A stretch of DNA of 64,000 bases from contig JAECUM010093730.1 in assembly GCA_016617855.1 (NCBI GenBank), forward strand, positions 1 to 64,000, given 5' to 3'. Source of the DNA: Megalonaias nervosa. Taxonomy: Eukaryota; Mollusca; Bivalvia; Unionida; Unionidae. The translations under genes and the position numbers were made by a program. Below are positions 23,816 through 35,335 of this stretch, piece by piece. Position 1 is the first letter of the stretch; each line of letters begins with the position of its first letter. Below the pieces are notes generated by a model. The model saw only the letters and a program-made list of their open reading frames with translations, did no database searches and was not told the DNA's origin.

Positions 23816-26510
23816 CATCCTTTATTTACTTATCAACGACATTCGTGTTGCCCCACAATTTCCAAGTTGAGTGACTTATTTCAATATATAAACCTCTTCA
23901 GGAATGGAGTACTGAATACAGGAAGATTATGGAAATCACCTAAAATCTAAAATAGAACTTTTATAACCATTGTTGATCTACCTCACGGAAATAAATCTCT
24001 TTCTCGCTCTTTCTTGAAAGGAAAATTTGTAAGATACTTTTGAGTGGTCCAGTATTACTTACTTCTGAGATCATGTTGATTATTCTCATTTGTGGCCTAC
24101 CTGTGGGTTTTTTTTTACAGAATTAAATAAAATAAAATAGATGAGTGTTATTAAAATACTCCACTGCTATGTATGTATGTATGTATGTACATCTAATGTC
24201 TTGTGCCTCTGGAGTTTCGTTGATTGCTCAGGGCCTGCGCTGTGTCATGACAACACTGGCCTTCGCATTGCGCCATAGGCGCTAAATAAGGATAACACCG
24301 GGACTAGTGAAGTTTGTGGCGTTTCATCAACTCAAGTCCAATCGGATTAGAAGCGCGTGTTCACATACATTGACGGACCTGCTTCACTATAATCATCTTT
24401 ACAATGGAAATGTTGCCAGTATCGATTCTTAAATTGGTCGTGCGAGAAATTGGAGAAATGTCCTCCTTTGTATTATTTTGTATATAGTAGATATACAATG
24501 TACAAGTAAATTGTAAGCAACGATATAACGATACAAGCCCCGGTGTTTACAGATCCTTGTAATGGCGACATTTAATTGTCACAGCACAAAAATGCAGCAT
24601 ATCTTCAAGCTTCCTTTTTTTTCATCCCGAAGTATCTATTTATTTATTTTCTTTTTACTTTACCTCAAGATACGTTTTAGTCGACTAATGTAATTGATAT
24701 AATGGGTACTTCCTTTCAATACATGAAAGCAAGAATACTTTTGTTGCAAGATATTCGGGGGCCGTGACTTTTCTTCAGAAAACAACTCAGGCCGGCCGAT
24801 TGCCCATTGCCTTCCCACCCTACTCCATCCGAAAAACAAATGGTCAAACCCTTATAGTTCACTTAGTTCTTTAAATACGATGTTCGATTCGTTAGCGGAG
24901 TGAAAAGTGGTGACATATAATAGATATGTCAATTCCAGTGAAAATGTGATAGCTTGAATCTGATTGGACGTCGGTTGATCGGAATAGCGCTCGGACATTT
25001 CTACCAAGTCGAGAAACAACCCCGAATTAAGCTGTATCAATATGCATAACTTTGATGGGTTTGATGATTCACCTCCTTTCACCACTATTTTTGTGTAATG
25101 TGAACAAAATTAGTTCCAAATGTAGTTCTTAATGGTGGTTTCTATCTCGACTTCACTGAAAGGCAGAGGGTGTTGGGCAGATTGGTGGGAACACAGAGGT
25201 GTTCTAATATAACGCGCATCATGGACAACAAGTCAAGGTCCGAAGGCAAAAGAAATTTTGATGTATATACTAGTGTCTGTACATTCTTCTACATGACTGT
25301 TGTTGTTTTTTTTGTTGTTTTTTTTTTTTCAAGGTTCGTCAATTCCCAATGGAGGGGAGAGGGCGATGGAACTTGGAAGAGGAGCTTTGATACCCCTCCA
25401 ACCCCCCAACCCCCAACAAAACAACTTGTATAATCGCTATTCTTGTAGTAAAAAAATGCTTTTAATTGTTTCATATGCAATTTAAAGCTTCCCTAGTGAA
25501 TGTGTTGATCCGCTACGTAGGCTTTACTTAATCCTTTCTGGGCCGGCGCCTTCCCGATTGGTTGTTCTCGTAGAGAAGCCAGTTTCGAAGTCAACTGATA
25601 AATTAACACTTGGAGAAATATTCAGTGTGATATGTAATTTATGGGGAATAAATCAACTACCACGTATATTACGACAGAAAAGGCCGACGATGTTCTAATT
25701 GTGACTTTGTCTCCTTCTGCCTCCGTATTGTGCCATGTGAACACGAATAGGGACAAAATAGAGTCCTTAATGGTGGCGAATTACATCCGAGTAGGCAGAG
25801 GTTGCTCCAATTGACGATGCGGAAGTGCAGAGGTATTGATTTGGGTTCCGGCGCGGAATAAGGATAAGTGTAATACACAGCAAAACATCAAAAGCGCAAA
25901 ATCTGCTGATAATTCATGGATGTGGACACATTGATATATCTCGCCCTACAATGCTACACATGCATTTTCATGTAAGAATATAAGGTTCATACATGTTTAT
26001 TCTTGTATCGACGTCGTCAAATTACGAGGCGGTCGTTGAAAACCGAGCCCGTGGACAACACAGATGCCGCCGTCGGAAAGTGAGCGCTATGCCTCGCTAC
26101 CCACTAACAATGGCGCGGAAATTTTAGAAAAAAAAAAAAAAAATGAGTGTGAAGGGTACAAATAAATCAAAGTGACCTACTTTAGTCGATATTTGTGGTA
26201 TTCACCGAGCTGCATCTGCATACAAAGATGCGTGACTCTTGGACTAACAATGCAAGAGGAAGTTACCTAACGAAAAACTAAACTGAAGTTATTTACCAGA
26301 ATTTAAGCAGTTTTTACTTTATAAAATTTTAAAAATCATGTTTATGCATTTATTTTTCAGGGTCTAAGTCATTTCGCCGGATCGTGAGTCAGACGGTCAT
26401 TTGTTGTCAACCTTGCAAAATACATATAACGTAATTAACATGACACGGAAATTCAAAAAGAACGCAATAGTAAACACAGGAGTTAAACATAACGATTACC
26501 TTTCACAGTT
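23815..26510. other. Unassigned sequence, no gene recognised
   Basis: 23825-23975 is similar, in inverted orientation, to about 13750-13850 of R1. 24170-24187 is a short (TATG)n. 25297-25332 is T-rich. The segments around 25080-25170 and 25725-25810 share gtgaac, cttaatggtgg and ggcagagg blocks, suggesting an old duplication. No frame showed protein motifs. Confidence 0.5.
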
Positions 26511-26522
26511 ATGGGGATTCTT

Positions 26523-27560
26523 CGACATAGGAAATGAAACTCTCAACAACAGATCAACGGATAAAGTCTAAAATCTCGACATAGGAAATGAAACTCTCAA
26601 CAACAGATCAACGGATAAAGTCTAAAATCTCGACATAGGAAATGAAACTCTCAACAACAGATCAACGGATAAAGTCTAAAATCTCGACATAGGAAATGAA
26701 ATTTTCAATACAAACAACTTAATTCAACAAGTGAAATTGAAATTCTCGACATGCATCATTGATATTTCAATCATCCGTGTGTAATTTAAAGTTAAAGGCT
26801 AAACATTTGACATTGGAAATGAAACTTTCAACCACCGCTGTGTAATTCAACATACATAATCTAAAAGCTCGACATATGCAATGGAACTTTCAACACCAGC
26901 AATTTGATTCAAGACGTAAAATTGGAATCCGAGATGTATAACAGTGAAATTTCAACAACAGCTGTGTAATTCAACATATAAAATCAAAAAGCATGACATA
27001 TGAAATGGAATTTTCAACCACCGCTCTGTAATTCAGTAGATATAATTTAAAAAACTCGCAATAGGAAGTGAAACTTTGAACACAATTTGATTTAAAACGT
27101 TAAAACGGAACATGGAAATTCCAAACACCGCTTTGTAATTCAATAGATAAAATTTAAAAATTCGAACTAGGAAGTGAAACCTTGAAAACAAGCAATTTGA
27201 TTGAATACGTCAAATTGGAAATCTAGATAGATATCATTGAAATTTTACTCATCGTCGTTTATTCAACAGATAAAATATAAACACTCGACATATGAAATAG
27301 AACTATTATCACCAACAATTTGATTTAACAAATGACATTGCAATTCTTGACAGTACATTCAGGCCTGGCCCTAGGGCAAGGCGAACGAGGCAACCACCTT
27401 GAGCCCCGCGCATCTCCGCAATGCAATTTTTTTAATTTTTTTTTTTTTTTTGCTTGGGGCCCCGGACTCATAGCTTGCTGCCTTGGGCCCCGCACATCCT
27501 AGGGCCGGACCTGAGCACATTGAAATTTCAACTGCTACTTTCTCATTGGATTAAATTTTG
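26523..27560 (+). repeat. Minisatellite: three perfect 54-bp units, then a degenerate array
   Basis: Units start with cgacataggaaatgaaactc at 26523, 26577 and 26631, and a partial one at 26685. Diverged relatives of about 60-70 bp (aaatgaaactttcaac, gtgtaattcaaca, aactcgacatat) continue to about 27560. The perfect part sits at the left edge, so expansion there is recent. A MITE splits the array at 27360-27513. Confidence 0.85.
27360..27513. mobile_element. hAT-type MITE, 154 bp
   Basis: Inverted termini read CAGGCCTGGCCCTAGG on the left and, reverse-complemented, CAGGTCCGGCCCTAGG on the right. The flanks agtacatt (27352-27359) and agcacatt (27514-27521) are an 8-bp target duplication with one mismatch. 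CAGG-type ends plus an 8-bp duplication fit non-autonomous hAT elements. Removing the MITE and one flank restores a normal unit of the surrounding minisatellite (cagtacattgaaatttcaac). Confidence 0.85.
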
Positions 27561-27758
27561 TCCGCTACGGACCCTCACGGATAATAAAGTCTGACTAATA
27601 AGAAACGTAACATTACTGCATAGAAACTGGCTGCATCCGGCCTACAACGCGAGCGGCGAACCACTAACGCATGTTAAGAGCCGAACAAATGGGCGAATTG
27701 AAGAATCTAGTAAACTTAGAAAGGAATCTACCAAGCTCTTCAGTTGGTTTGAAAGTTT

Positions 27759-28686
27759 TGTTACGTGTAGGCTCGTACAAAGGTAACAAAAGAAAAGAGT
27801 GAAGTCAACAAGCTTTGTAAATTTTAACAAAATAATTTAAATCCTTAGAAAACAAGGTAAAAATATGAAATACGGCTTACGGTTTGTTAATATAATCCAA
27901 AAATTAATCCTAGAATTGAAAAATATAAGTCCTATCACTAAACAGTTCTAAATGCATCCAGGTTCGAATCTCTATGAAGTTCCAATATGGAAGACGATGA
28001 CGTCAGATGAGGTCGTTGTACTGATGGAAACAGTTCCTCGTTGAAACGCAATGTATAATGTTCTGTTTAGAATTCAAGAATAAATTTCCACTGAATGTCT
28101 TTGTTCCAGAACTTTTATAAAGAAGACGAGTATTTTCCAGGGTGAATAAATTATTTTAAATAATAAACTCAAATCAAATGGCAACAACAAGAATACCTTT
28201 CGGCCTGAAGGTATATTTTACGACTGAACCAGAAAACACTGAGACTGAGAATTAAACCCAACTAAAACGTCATTTTGACACTCGTGATGGGTCACATGAT
28301 CACTTACTTCATCCGAACAGCGCAGTAAAAAATATGTCAATTATCACGTAGGCTAGAATAGCCCTTTCTAAGAATCAGATTCCCACGCTGGAAATGAATT
28401 TAAAAATGAAACTGTTTACAACAGACTAACACGTGGGTCGAACATGACATTGGTAATAGCCAATCATTTTCGCTTAGTGTTTACAAAACGTCTCAACCAA
28501 GGTGAGCTAAAAATACTGAAAATGTAATACCTTTCACGTTCAAATCAGGTCAAAACAGAGAAGTGAATTTTCGAAAATAGTCAAATCCCGTGAAAAGTAT
28601 CATTATAATAAAATGTAATGAAACAAAAATAAAATGAAAAAGAATTTAAAACTAACACACAAGCAATTAATTACATATTCGTAACA
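27759..28686 (+). mobile_element. Solo LTR, 928 bp (orientation shown arbitrarily as plus)
   Basis: The segment starts TGTTACG and ends CGTAACA, the TG...CA inverted ends of an LTR. It is flanked by gttt on both sides (27755-27758 and 28687-28690), a 4-bp target duplication. No primer-binding site or gag/pol sequence adjoins it. A diverged copy in the opposite orientation lies at 37526-38442. A Ty3/gypsy-like origin is likely from the TGTTACG end and 4-bp duplication, but the class is inferred. Confidence 0.78.
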
Positions 28687-28690
28687 GTTT

Positions 28691-29150
28691 AGATTGTGTG
28701 GAAAATGGCGAGCCCCACACTCCATTCCGCGCCATAGAAATCTCCAGAATTTCCGTCCAGTACATTCACCCCTTTCATACGTATGTCTGGCACCTTAATG
28801 CAATGGAGTTACCGCGGTTTAAATGATGAAATAAATCTTCTTCTAAAGAACATGACCCAAAAGATGCCTGTCTTGAGAAGTCCTTTTCAAAAGAGAACGA
28901 TATAGCCAATGCAAACATTTTCTAACTGCTATGTCCGCTAGCGGAGTGTCCACAATCATAAATAATAAACTTTACACAGCCAAATTAATCTTCTTACATA
29001 AAAATTACAAGATAGCCGTTTTTTGTATGTCCAGACAAAAAAATGTTAGGTTTCGCTCAAGATGTTTTCTCCCACCCCAATAACTCCAATCGATCAATCT
29101 CATGTTGACCATCTTAGTGAATAGTTACGAGCGCCAATTTGTCGATTTTG
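28691..29150. other. Spacer, nothing recognised
   Basis: No motif, repeat or credible reading frame was seen. Confidence 0.5.
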
Positions 29151-29154
29151 CGAT

Positions 29155-29395
29155 TTTCACGGCCACCATACAGTTTGGGAATGCAAAGATATCAAACAAA
29201 GAGAAGTAGAAAACTTTGTTTCGAAACAAATATTTTGCTTTTTTTAATGACAAACCTGAAACCTACAACAGGATCCTACCTGTCCTTAGATCTGACCATC
29301 TGCGACCCATCTCTTGTACTTGTCCATTCTATTGAAGATGGTCACTACCTCTGTGGTAGTGAAAACTTTCAAAACTTTCAGAATACGTAAGTAAT
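29155..29395 (+). pseudogene. LINE endonuclease fragment (I/Jockey-like)
   Basis: Plus-strand translation gives HGHHTVWECKDIKQRE, which corresponds to the DFNxHHxxWG region of LINE endonucleases. It is followed, after frame changes, by CFFNDK-like and SYLSLDLTICDPSLVL, matching the TxTxIDLTICSPSL block. GSENFQ stands where GSDHFP should be, so the catalytic Asp-His pair is lost. It is related to the endonuclease of LINE B but clearly a different element. Nothing of an RT follows on the same strand. Confidence 0.6.
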
Positions 29396-29672
29396 GCTCC
29401 CAAAGCTCACGGCCTTCAGCAACGATGGGAATCGAACAGGACAGATTAAAAAACGTTTCAGTCCTACTGCGAAGCAAATTTGACGACTGACGACTGATCC
29501 TTTTGAAAACTCTTATCAACAAGAGCACACTCTATGTTGCTGGGAATACAGTATCCAAATCTTCGGCGATTCCTAGACGTGTCAACAAATCATGATTTGA
29601 TTACACATGCAAAAAACGGCATCAGCAAACGAGAAAGAGGTTCTTAAAAACTTAAATCCCAATCCAGGTGCG
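29395..29672. other. Spacer, nothing recognised
   Basis: May include more decayed LINE sequence; no motif could be read. Confidence 0.4.
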
Positions 29673-29977
29673 ACTGCTTCGGTGGCCTAAATGGTTTGAG
29701 CATCCGTGTCGGATGCGGGAGGTCGCGATTTCGAACCCGGGCCGAGTTACACCAATGACTTGTAAAAATGTTACTAGCAACAACCTCGCATGGCGCTTAT
29801 TATTAAGAGGTTAGTGTTAGGACTGGTCTGCCTGGGGTCAGGTTAATGTGACTGGGTGGGACATGATGCCACTTGTTTGCGGCATTATGCCCCAGTGCTA
29901 GACATCACTATAAACTGCCAAACTACAGACATCGTAGCGATATGACTAAAATTGTTAAAGCTACGTTAAAATCTAAA

Positions 29978-30028
<51 letters not shown>
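29672..30028 (+). mobile_element. tRNA-headed SINE (family S2), nearly full length
   Basis: The head shows box A (TGGCCTAAATGG, 29693-29704) and box B (GGTCGCGATTTCGAACCC, 29722-29739). The body contains gtgactgggtgggaca, a core seen widely in mollusc SINEs. The tail attgttaaagctacgttaaa runs into a 50-bp (CA)n (29979-30028). A truncated copy of the same family is at 35100-35335 on the other strand. Confidence 0.85.
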
Positions 30029-30032
<4 letters not shown>

Positions 30033-30084
30033 CAAGCAGCTGAAAATTTTAACAGATTTTTTATGTGCCTAGCTAAAGCACCTT

Positions 30085-31110
30085 ATGTCGTTAGAGAACA
30101 ATAGGAAAACACGGAAATCTTGTCTCTATGTTGAACATTAGCTCTTTTATTAGCTCTTCCATTGACTTTTCTTTTACTATGTTTATTTTGGGGAGGGGGC
30201 TCCCACTCGAAGATTGTGAAGGTCCTTCTGAATAGCGGTATTCTTCAATGGAATGGCCCATTCTGTACCAGTGGCAATCGTCCGCAAAGTGACTGGTTGT
30301 AGATGATGATGTACACTCTAGTAGGTCATTGTTATTTGCCAGAAATAAGAGGAGACCCAAAACTTTGCTTTGGGAACGCCTGATGTGACTGGTTTAGAGG
30401 TGGACTTTCTGTCGTGCGGAACAAATTTTTGTGTATGGTTTGAGACAAAGTCGTCACTCCAGTTAAGTGTATAATTCCTTGCACCTCAGTGGTGAATCTT
30501 CTTCAATCGGCATTAATGGGGTATTCTGTCAAAAGTATTGGAGACATATAGAGTAAACCATTTGCTAGCTATGCATGGAAAGAATAAGTTGTGTATCACA
30601 TTACCTTCTTTTCCGAAATCTATGCTGGCAGTCGCTAAGTATGTTGTGGCGTACGAAGTTTGACACGACAGTGCAGCTTGTGATGGTTCCAGCGTTGTAA
30701 ATGTAATGGAAGTTGGATATATCAGCCGATCATTTGCTGGTGTAGAACGGTTTCCCTTTAATATCTGCACAGCTAGGGAGGTAATCTAGTCGCCGGGAAT
30801 CTTTCCACTCTTCAGGGAGAGATTTGAGTTTCGTACGGCCAAATGAAAATACAGTGGAAGCGTATTTTAGCAATCGACCAGAAATTTGGTCTGGTCCGGT
30901 AGTTAGTGTGTTTTGATGTTACCAGTTTCTCGATTCGTTGACTGGTATGTGTGATATGTCTTCTTTTGGTGAACTCTGAGCAAATTGCCGATTTAAGATG
31001 TTTGCTCTGCTGGTGCTGTCGCAAAAGGTAAGACCACCTTTTTTTAAGGGAGCAACATGTGTAATTCTTCTTTCTCTTCTTGATGAAATTCCAGAACATT
31101 TTGGACTTGA
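30085..31110 (-). pseudogene. Degenerate CR1-like reverse transcriptase fragment
   Basis: On the minus strand, SNTFDRIPH (about 30513-30540) corresponds to the SKAFDxVPH block. VTSGVP (about 30380-30400), LGLLLFLANNNDLLE (about 30310-30360) and HFADDCHWYR (about 30265-30300) correspond to the SGVPQGTVLGPLLFL and LFADD blocks. MFWNFIKKRKK at 31066-31099 resembles the linker that precedes the RT in CR1-type LINEs. Many stops and shifts separate these. The FADD box retains both Asp. Flanking ends are not defined. Confidence 0.6.
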
Positions 31111-32690
31111 CTGGTCAGCAAATCCCTGGCATATGTGTTGTGGGCTTTACAACACATTTTCTGTGTATTTTTTATATTGCCTTATAGTTTAACTGTACAT
31201 CAGCTGAGATGGAAGACTTAACATGTCTAAACTATCTACATTTCAATCGTGTAATTCGTCTGATACCTTTGCGTATTCGTGGCTGGCTATAGCACTGAGA
31301 ACTCATCAAAAATGAAACGTTTCTTCACTGATAAGATGGCATCCGTCTCTGAAGAATGATAGGCTTTGTCTTGACAACCCACAATGATTTGTCCAACATC
31401 TGAAAAAAGTAGGAACAACTCAAACCATGAGGCCCTTGGGTGAAGTTAATTCTTTACAATCAAGTCCTTGACATATGGGCAGGATGGCACAATTCTTGTT
31501 ACTCTTTGTAGCAGAAAATAATCATTTGACGCCATATTTTGATACCTCAGAATCCGCGACATTTGCTAGACCTTTACAATCCGATATGCATGTTTTAAAT
31601 GACAACGAGGCCCAAGTGAATCCTGTATCACTCGCCTGGCTTCAAAACTCAACAGCTGATCATTTCATTAGGCAGCTTAGGTAGAAATGCAAGAAAAATT
31701 ATCTCCCAAATTTCATAGAAATTTTACCCATTTTACTAATCCGATATAAAGTTTTTCCAAAGATAAAAGCATAATTAATTTGCAAAGTCTCTTGCTCATA
31801 ACTGAACTCATCCACGCTCTTTAGAAGTCTTGTTTATGAATGAGCCTTCAACATATGCTCTACAGAATTACATCTTTCAAATGAATGAAATCATTATTCA
31901 ATGATATGCTGTTGTTGTTTAAGTTACTAGTTTCTTTACACTTTTTGGTTATTAAATATAGCAGAGTTTTAGAAGACAATATTGTATTAAAACGCTATTT
32001 AAAACATTTTAAATAAGTTTTAAGTAATGGCATTGAATATATGAAATCTCATCAAATAATTCATATATACCTGTGCAAACGTAGAAATGACAAATGTTTT
32101 AGACACTTAAACAGGACAATACTAGCAATTGTCATACTCTGTTTCATCAAACATCTAAAAATTGCCTGAAAATATTTAAGAATTTCGAATATGGCAAAGT
32201 TTTAGAAATAACTTTCTGCAAATAAACATACAAAGTTTGACATGGTCTTTAAAAAATCTGTTCGCACTGGAAAATCGATATTAGAAAACAAAGCACAAAT
32301 GTCTCTATTTAAAGAAATTCTGATCCTTAATTACAACATTGCACATAGATTATGCCAGCCTGTAAATGTACATTTTCTCTAAAAATATTTATATTTTATG
32401 TTTTTTCTTCTGTTTTATATATCAGATTGTTAATTTTGATTCCGAAGGTGAATTATTTTGCTAATTGGTATAAATTGTTCTATTGCAATTTATACATCTC
32501 AACATTCTAATTTTGTTTTGAAAAATGTAGTTTGCATATATTTGCAAGGGGAAGAATTCTTTGTAACTGAAAAGCTGTGATTCTCAATAGTCAATATCAT
32601 GGATATACTACTTTGCTTTCAATTGGAAAAAGAAGACAGGTATTGTATATCATTTGAATAAAGAACTATTTCTTTCTTGACGTTACGGGA
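31110..32690. other. A/T-rich spacer, nothing recognised
   Basis: The short frame at 31475-31684 shows no motif. The rest is A/T-rich single-copy-looking sequence. Confidence 0.5.
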
Positions 32691-33410
32691 CTCTTTACCA
32701 AGTTTAATAAAAATCTGATCAGAAATAGTGACTAAAGTGCTGACATCTCAACTAATCTGATGCGAGATCACCTCATCAATGTGTTGATCTTGCTCATAAT
32801 TGTACCCATCTGAGATCTTGACGATTTAAGTATATTTACCAATTTTATTCAAACCTGGATTAAAAATATGGCTTCCAGAATGGTAACAAGCTCAGCCAAT
32901 CATATGCAAGATCAATAATAACTAATTACAGTCTCCAGAGTGGTAACAAGTTCAGTGAATGAGATGCAAGATCGCTGTATTAAAATGTGTGGATCTCACT
33001 CATTACTGAACTCATGTGAGATCTTGATAATAAAAGACTATATTCCAAGTATTATCAAATTAGGATATGCAACTCTTGAGTTTTAACAAGCTCAGCTAAT
33101 CAGATGCAAGATCATTTATTTAATATGCATGGATCTCAGTCATTATCGAACTCATCCAAAATCTTCAGGATAAAAGCCTATTTTTCAACTTTGATCAAAA
33201 TCAGAGCAGAAATATTGCTTCCAGAATGGCAACAAGTTTAGCCAATCAAATGCAAGACAAAATCATTAATATGCACATATGTCACCTACTAATCATTTCT
33301 GAACTTGTCTGAGATCTTGAATATATAAGCATACTGCCCAAGTTTGATCAGAATCAAATCAGAAATATGGCCTCCAGAGTGGCAACAAGAAAATGTTGAT
33401 GGAAGGTTGG
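32690..33410 (+). repeat. Degenerate tandem repeat, about 150-200-bp units
   Basis: Four to five units share aagtttgatcaaaatcagat-like, cagaaatatggcttccagag, gtggcaacaag, ctcagccaatcagatgcaag and ctcatctgagatcttgat blocks. Such arrays in molluscs usually lie inside mobile elements. The array ends with tggatggacaatggacacc at 33410-33430. Confidence 0.65.
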
Positions 33411-33664
33411 TGGATGGACAATGGACACCGGCCCATACCATACACTAACTTAACCTTATGGCCATGTTAGTTAATAACTGACTTAGACATTAGGGTTATC
33501 AACAACATTGATATATATAAAAGAGAGCAACAGTTCAAGTACAGACCCCAGTAATAAACCTCCATATATGTTATTACAATTAAAAAAAGCATCATGTATA
33601 ACCACCCATTGTCTTCCTGTTAATTTGAAAACCAAACCAGTGTTCCATATCTACATCTTTATGT

Positions 33665-33897
33665 CAGACCCTGTTGTTGTTTTGTTTTTGTGGGGTTTAA
33701 CGCCATTTTTCAGCACATAACAGGCTATGCATGGTGGCCATTATATTTCGTGGAATAAGAACCTAGGAAGACCACAGGAAAAACCACCGACTCAGAGGAA
33801 ACTACTGGCATGCTTTTTCACATACCCATGATGGTCAAGCCAGTACTTGAATTCACAGACAGGTGAAATGTTTGAGTGAGCCACCCAGAGCCCCTTC
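33665..33897 (-). mobile_element. SINE S1, diverged copy
   Basis: Same 3' end (GTTT repeats, gggtttaacgccatttttcagcac on the plus strand) and body (ggctatgcatggtggcc, aaccaccgactcagaggaa) as 20620-20874. The tRNA head at 33840-33895 is diverged but still shows the cttgaattca (box B) region. Confidence 0.75.
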
Positions 33898-33899
33898 CA

Positions 33900-34120
33900 A
33901 TACAAGAATCAGATCTAGAAGTGTTTGTGAAGTTTCTACGAAATCTGGTAGGGTCCCTAATAATTACATACATCATGTGAATTTGATCTTGTGCAAACAG
34001 CAGTAGATTAATATTGAAATCAACTGATCAGATCACTGGCACTTAACGTTTTTATTTTACATTAGTGAAAATTATATTACTGCATGTACTCACTTGTAAT
34101 TCAAGCCCAACTACAACCTG
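33900..34120. other. Spacer, nothing recognised
   Basis: No motif or repeat identified. Confidence 0.4.
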
Positions 34121-34245
34121 TACGGACTTAGATCTGCCATCACACCATGAACCAGCGATCTGGGTTAGGCATAATAAGCAGAACAAACAACATATATCCT
34201 GATCTGCCAATGCATTTTGCCATGGCAAATCAGGGTATATGTTCT
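34120..34245. repeat. Two adjacent short hairpin elements
   Basis: 34120-34172 (gacttagatctgccatcac...cagcgatctgggtta) and 34186-34243 (acaacatatatcctgatctgcc...ggcaaatcagggtatatgt) are imperfect palindromes of about 55-60 bp. They are related to the hairpins at 41562-41622 and 42664-42724. Confidence 0.6.
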
Positions 34246-34264
34246 TTGCAATTGGACACCTAAA

Positions 34265-34266
<2 letters not shown>

Positions 34267-34326
<60 letters not shown>
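34267..34326. repeat. (TA)n microsatellite
   Basis: A pure 60-bp dinucleotide tract directly before an 82-bp tandem array. Confidence 0.95.
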
Positions 34327-34330
<4 letters not shown>

Positions 34331-34339
34331 GTGATAGTT

Positions 34340-34715
34340 TTATTATACCCATAAGTCCCATCACAATAATGCTTCATGATCACCATTATCATGAATTTTG
34401 GAAGTACACAGAATTACATAATTATCCACATGGCAAGTCTCATCACAATAATGCTTCATGATCACTATTATCATGAATTTTGGAAGCACATAGAATAACA
34501 TAATTATCTGCATGGCAAATCCCATCCCAATAATGCTTCATGATCACCATTATCATGAATTTTGGAAGTACACAGAATAACATAATTATACACATGGCAA
34601 GTCTCATCATAATAATGCTTCATGATCACTATTATCATGAATTTTGGAAGTCCAAAGAATAACATAATTATCTGCATGGCAAATCCCATCACAGTAATGC
34701 TTCATGACAATATTT
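34340..34715 (+). repeat. 82-bp tandem repeat, about 4.5 copies
   Basis: The anchor aataatgcttcatgatca recurs at 34365, 34447, 34529 and 34611, with a diverged fifth (agtaatgc) at 34693. Each unit also contains tatcatgaattttggaag and acataattat...catggcaa. Confidence 0.93.
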
Positions 34716-35099
34716 AGTGTAAACTTCACTATTGTTTACACTTTGATGTCATTCCATCTGTAAAAAAAACAACAACAAAACAAGCAATACTGCAGTGTAC
34801 AAAAAGGTGTTGTGAGTAAATGACAGTTTCAATTTCTAGCAGCTGGGTATTGAACTACCTAACTTGGGCTATTTCTATGATTTAAAAATAAACAGTAGTA
34901 TCATTTTGGGGGCATTTTCTAGAAATCCTGAGCCAATTTCCAAAAAAAATTGGAAATTAACTTTTCATAAACTGGCCTCTTTAGGAGCAAAACTCCATAA
35001 AAATCAGCCTTGTCCTTTCTTTCATATAATCAAATTTCCATAAAGTCCATGTGGGATCCTGGGATAAGCTCTTCTTTTTTGTGTGGTACATAGGTGTCA

Positions 35100-35335
35100 A
35101 TTTGTGTGTTTGTGTGTGTGTGTTTAATTTGGATTTTTAACATGGCTTTAAAAATTTTTCAGTCATATTGCTACGATGTCTACAGTGTAAGAGTTTATAG
35201 TGATGTCTAGCACTGGGGCATCATGCCGCAGACATGTAGCATGATGTCCCACCCAGTCACATTATCCTGACACCAGGCCGACCAGTCCTAACACTAACCT
35301 CTTAATGCTGAGCTCCTAGTGAGGGTAAAAATTTG
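35100..35335 (-). mobile_element. SINE S2, 5'-truncated copy
   Basis: Minus-strand body and tail match 29800-29990: ggactggtcggcctggtgtcag, gtgactgggtgggaca, catagc...actgaaaaatttttaaag. The (TG)n at 35103-35123 on the plus strand is its (CA)n tail. The tRNA head is missing. Confidence 0.78.

Noticed and set aside
26523..27560. Possible CRISPR-like array
   Set aside because: Repeats are contiguous with no unique spacers and lie in an animal genome. The same reasoning applies to the 43-, 45- and 82-bp arrays.
29672..29745. Functional tRNA gene in the S2 head
   Set aside because: It is followed by a SINE body and a (CA)n tail, and the stems do not pair as in a real tRNA.
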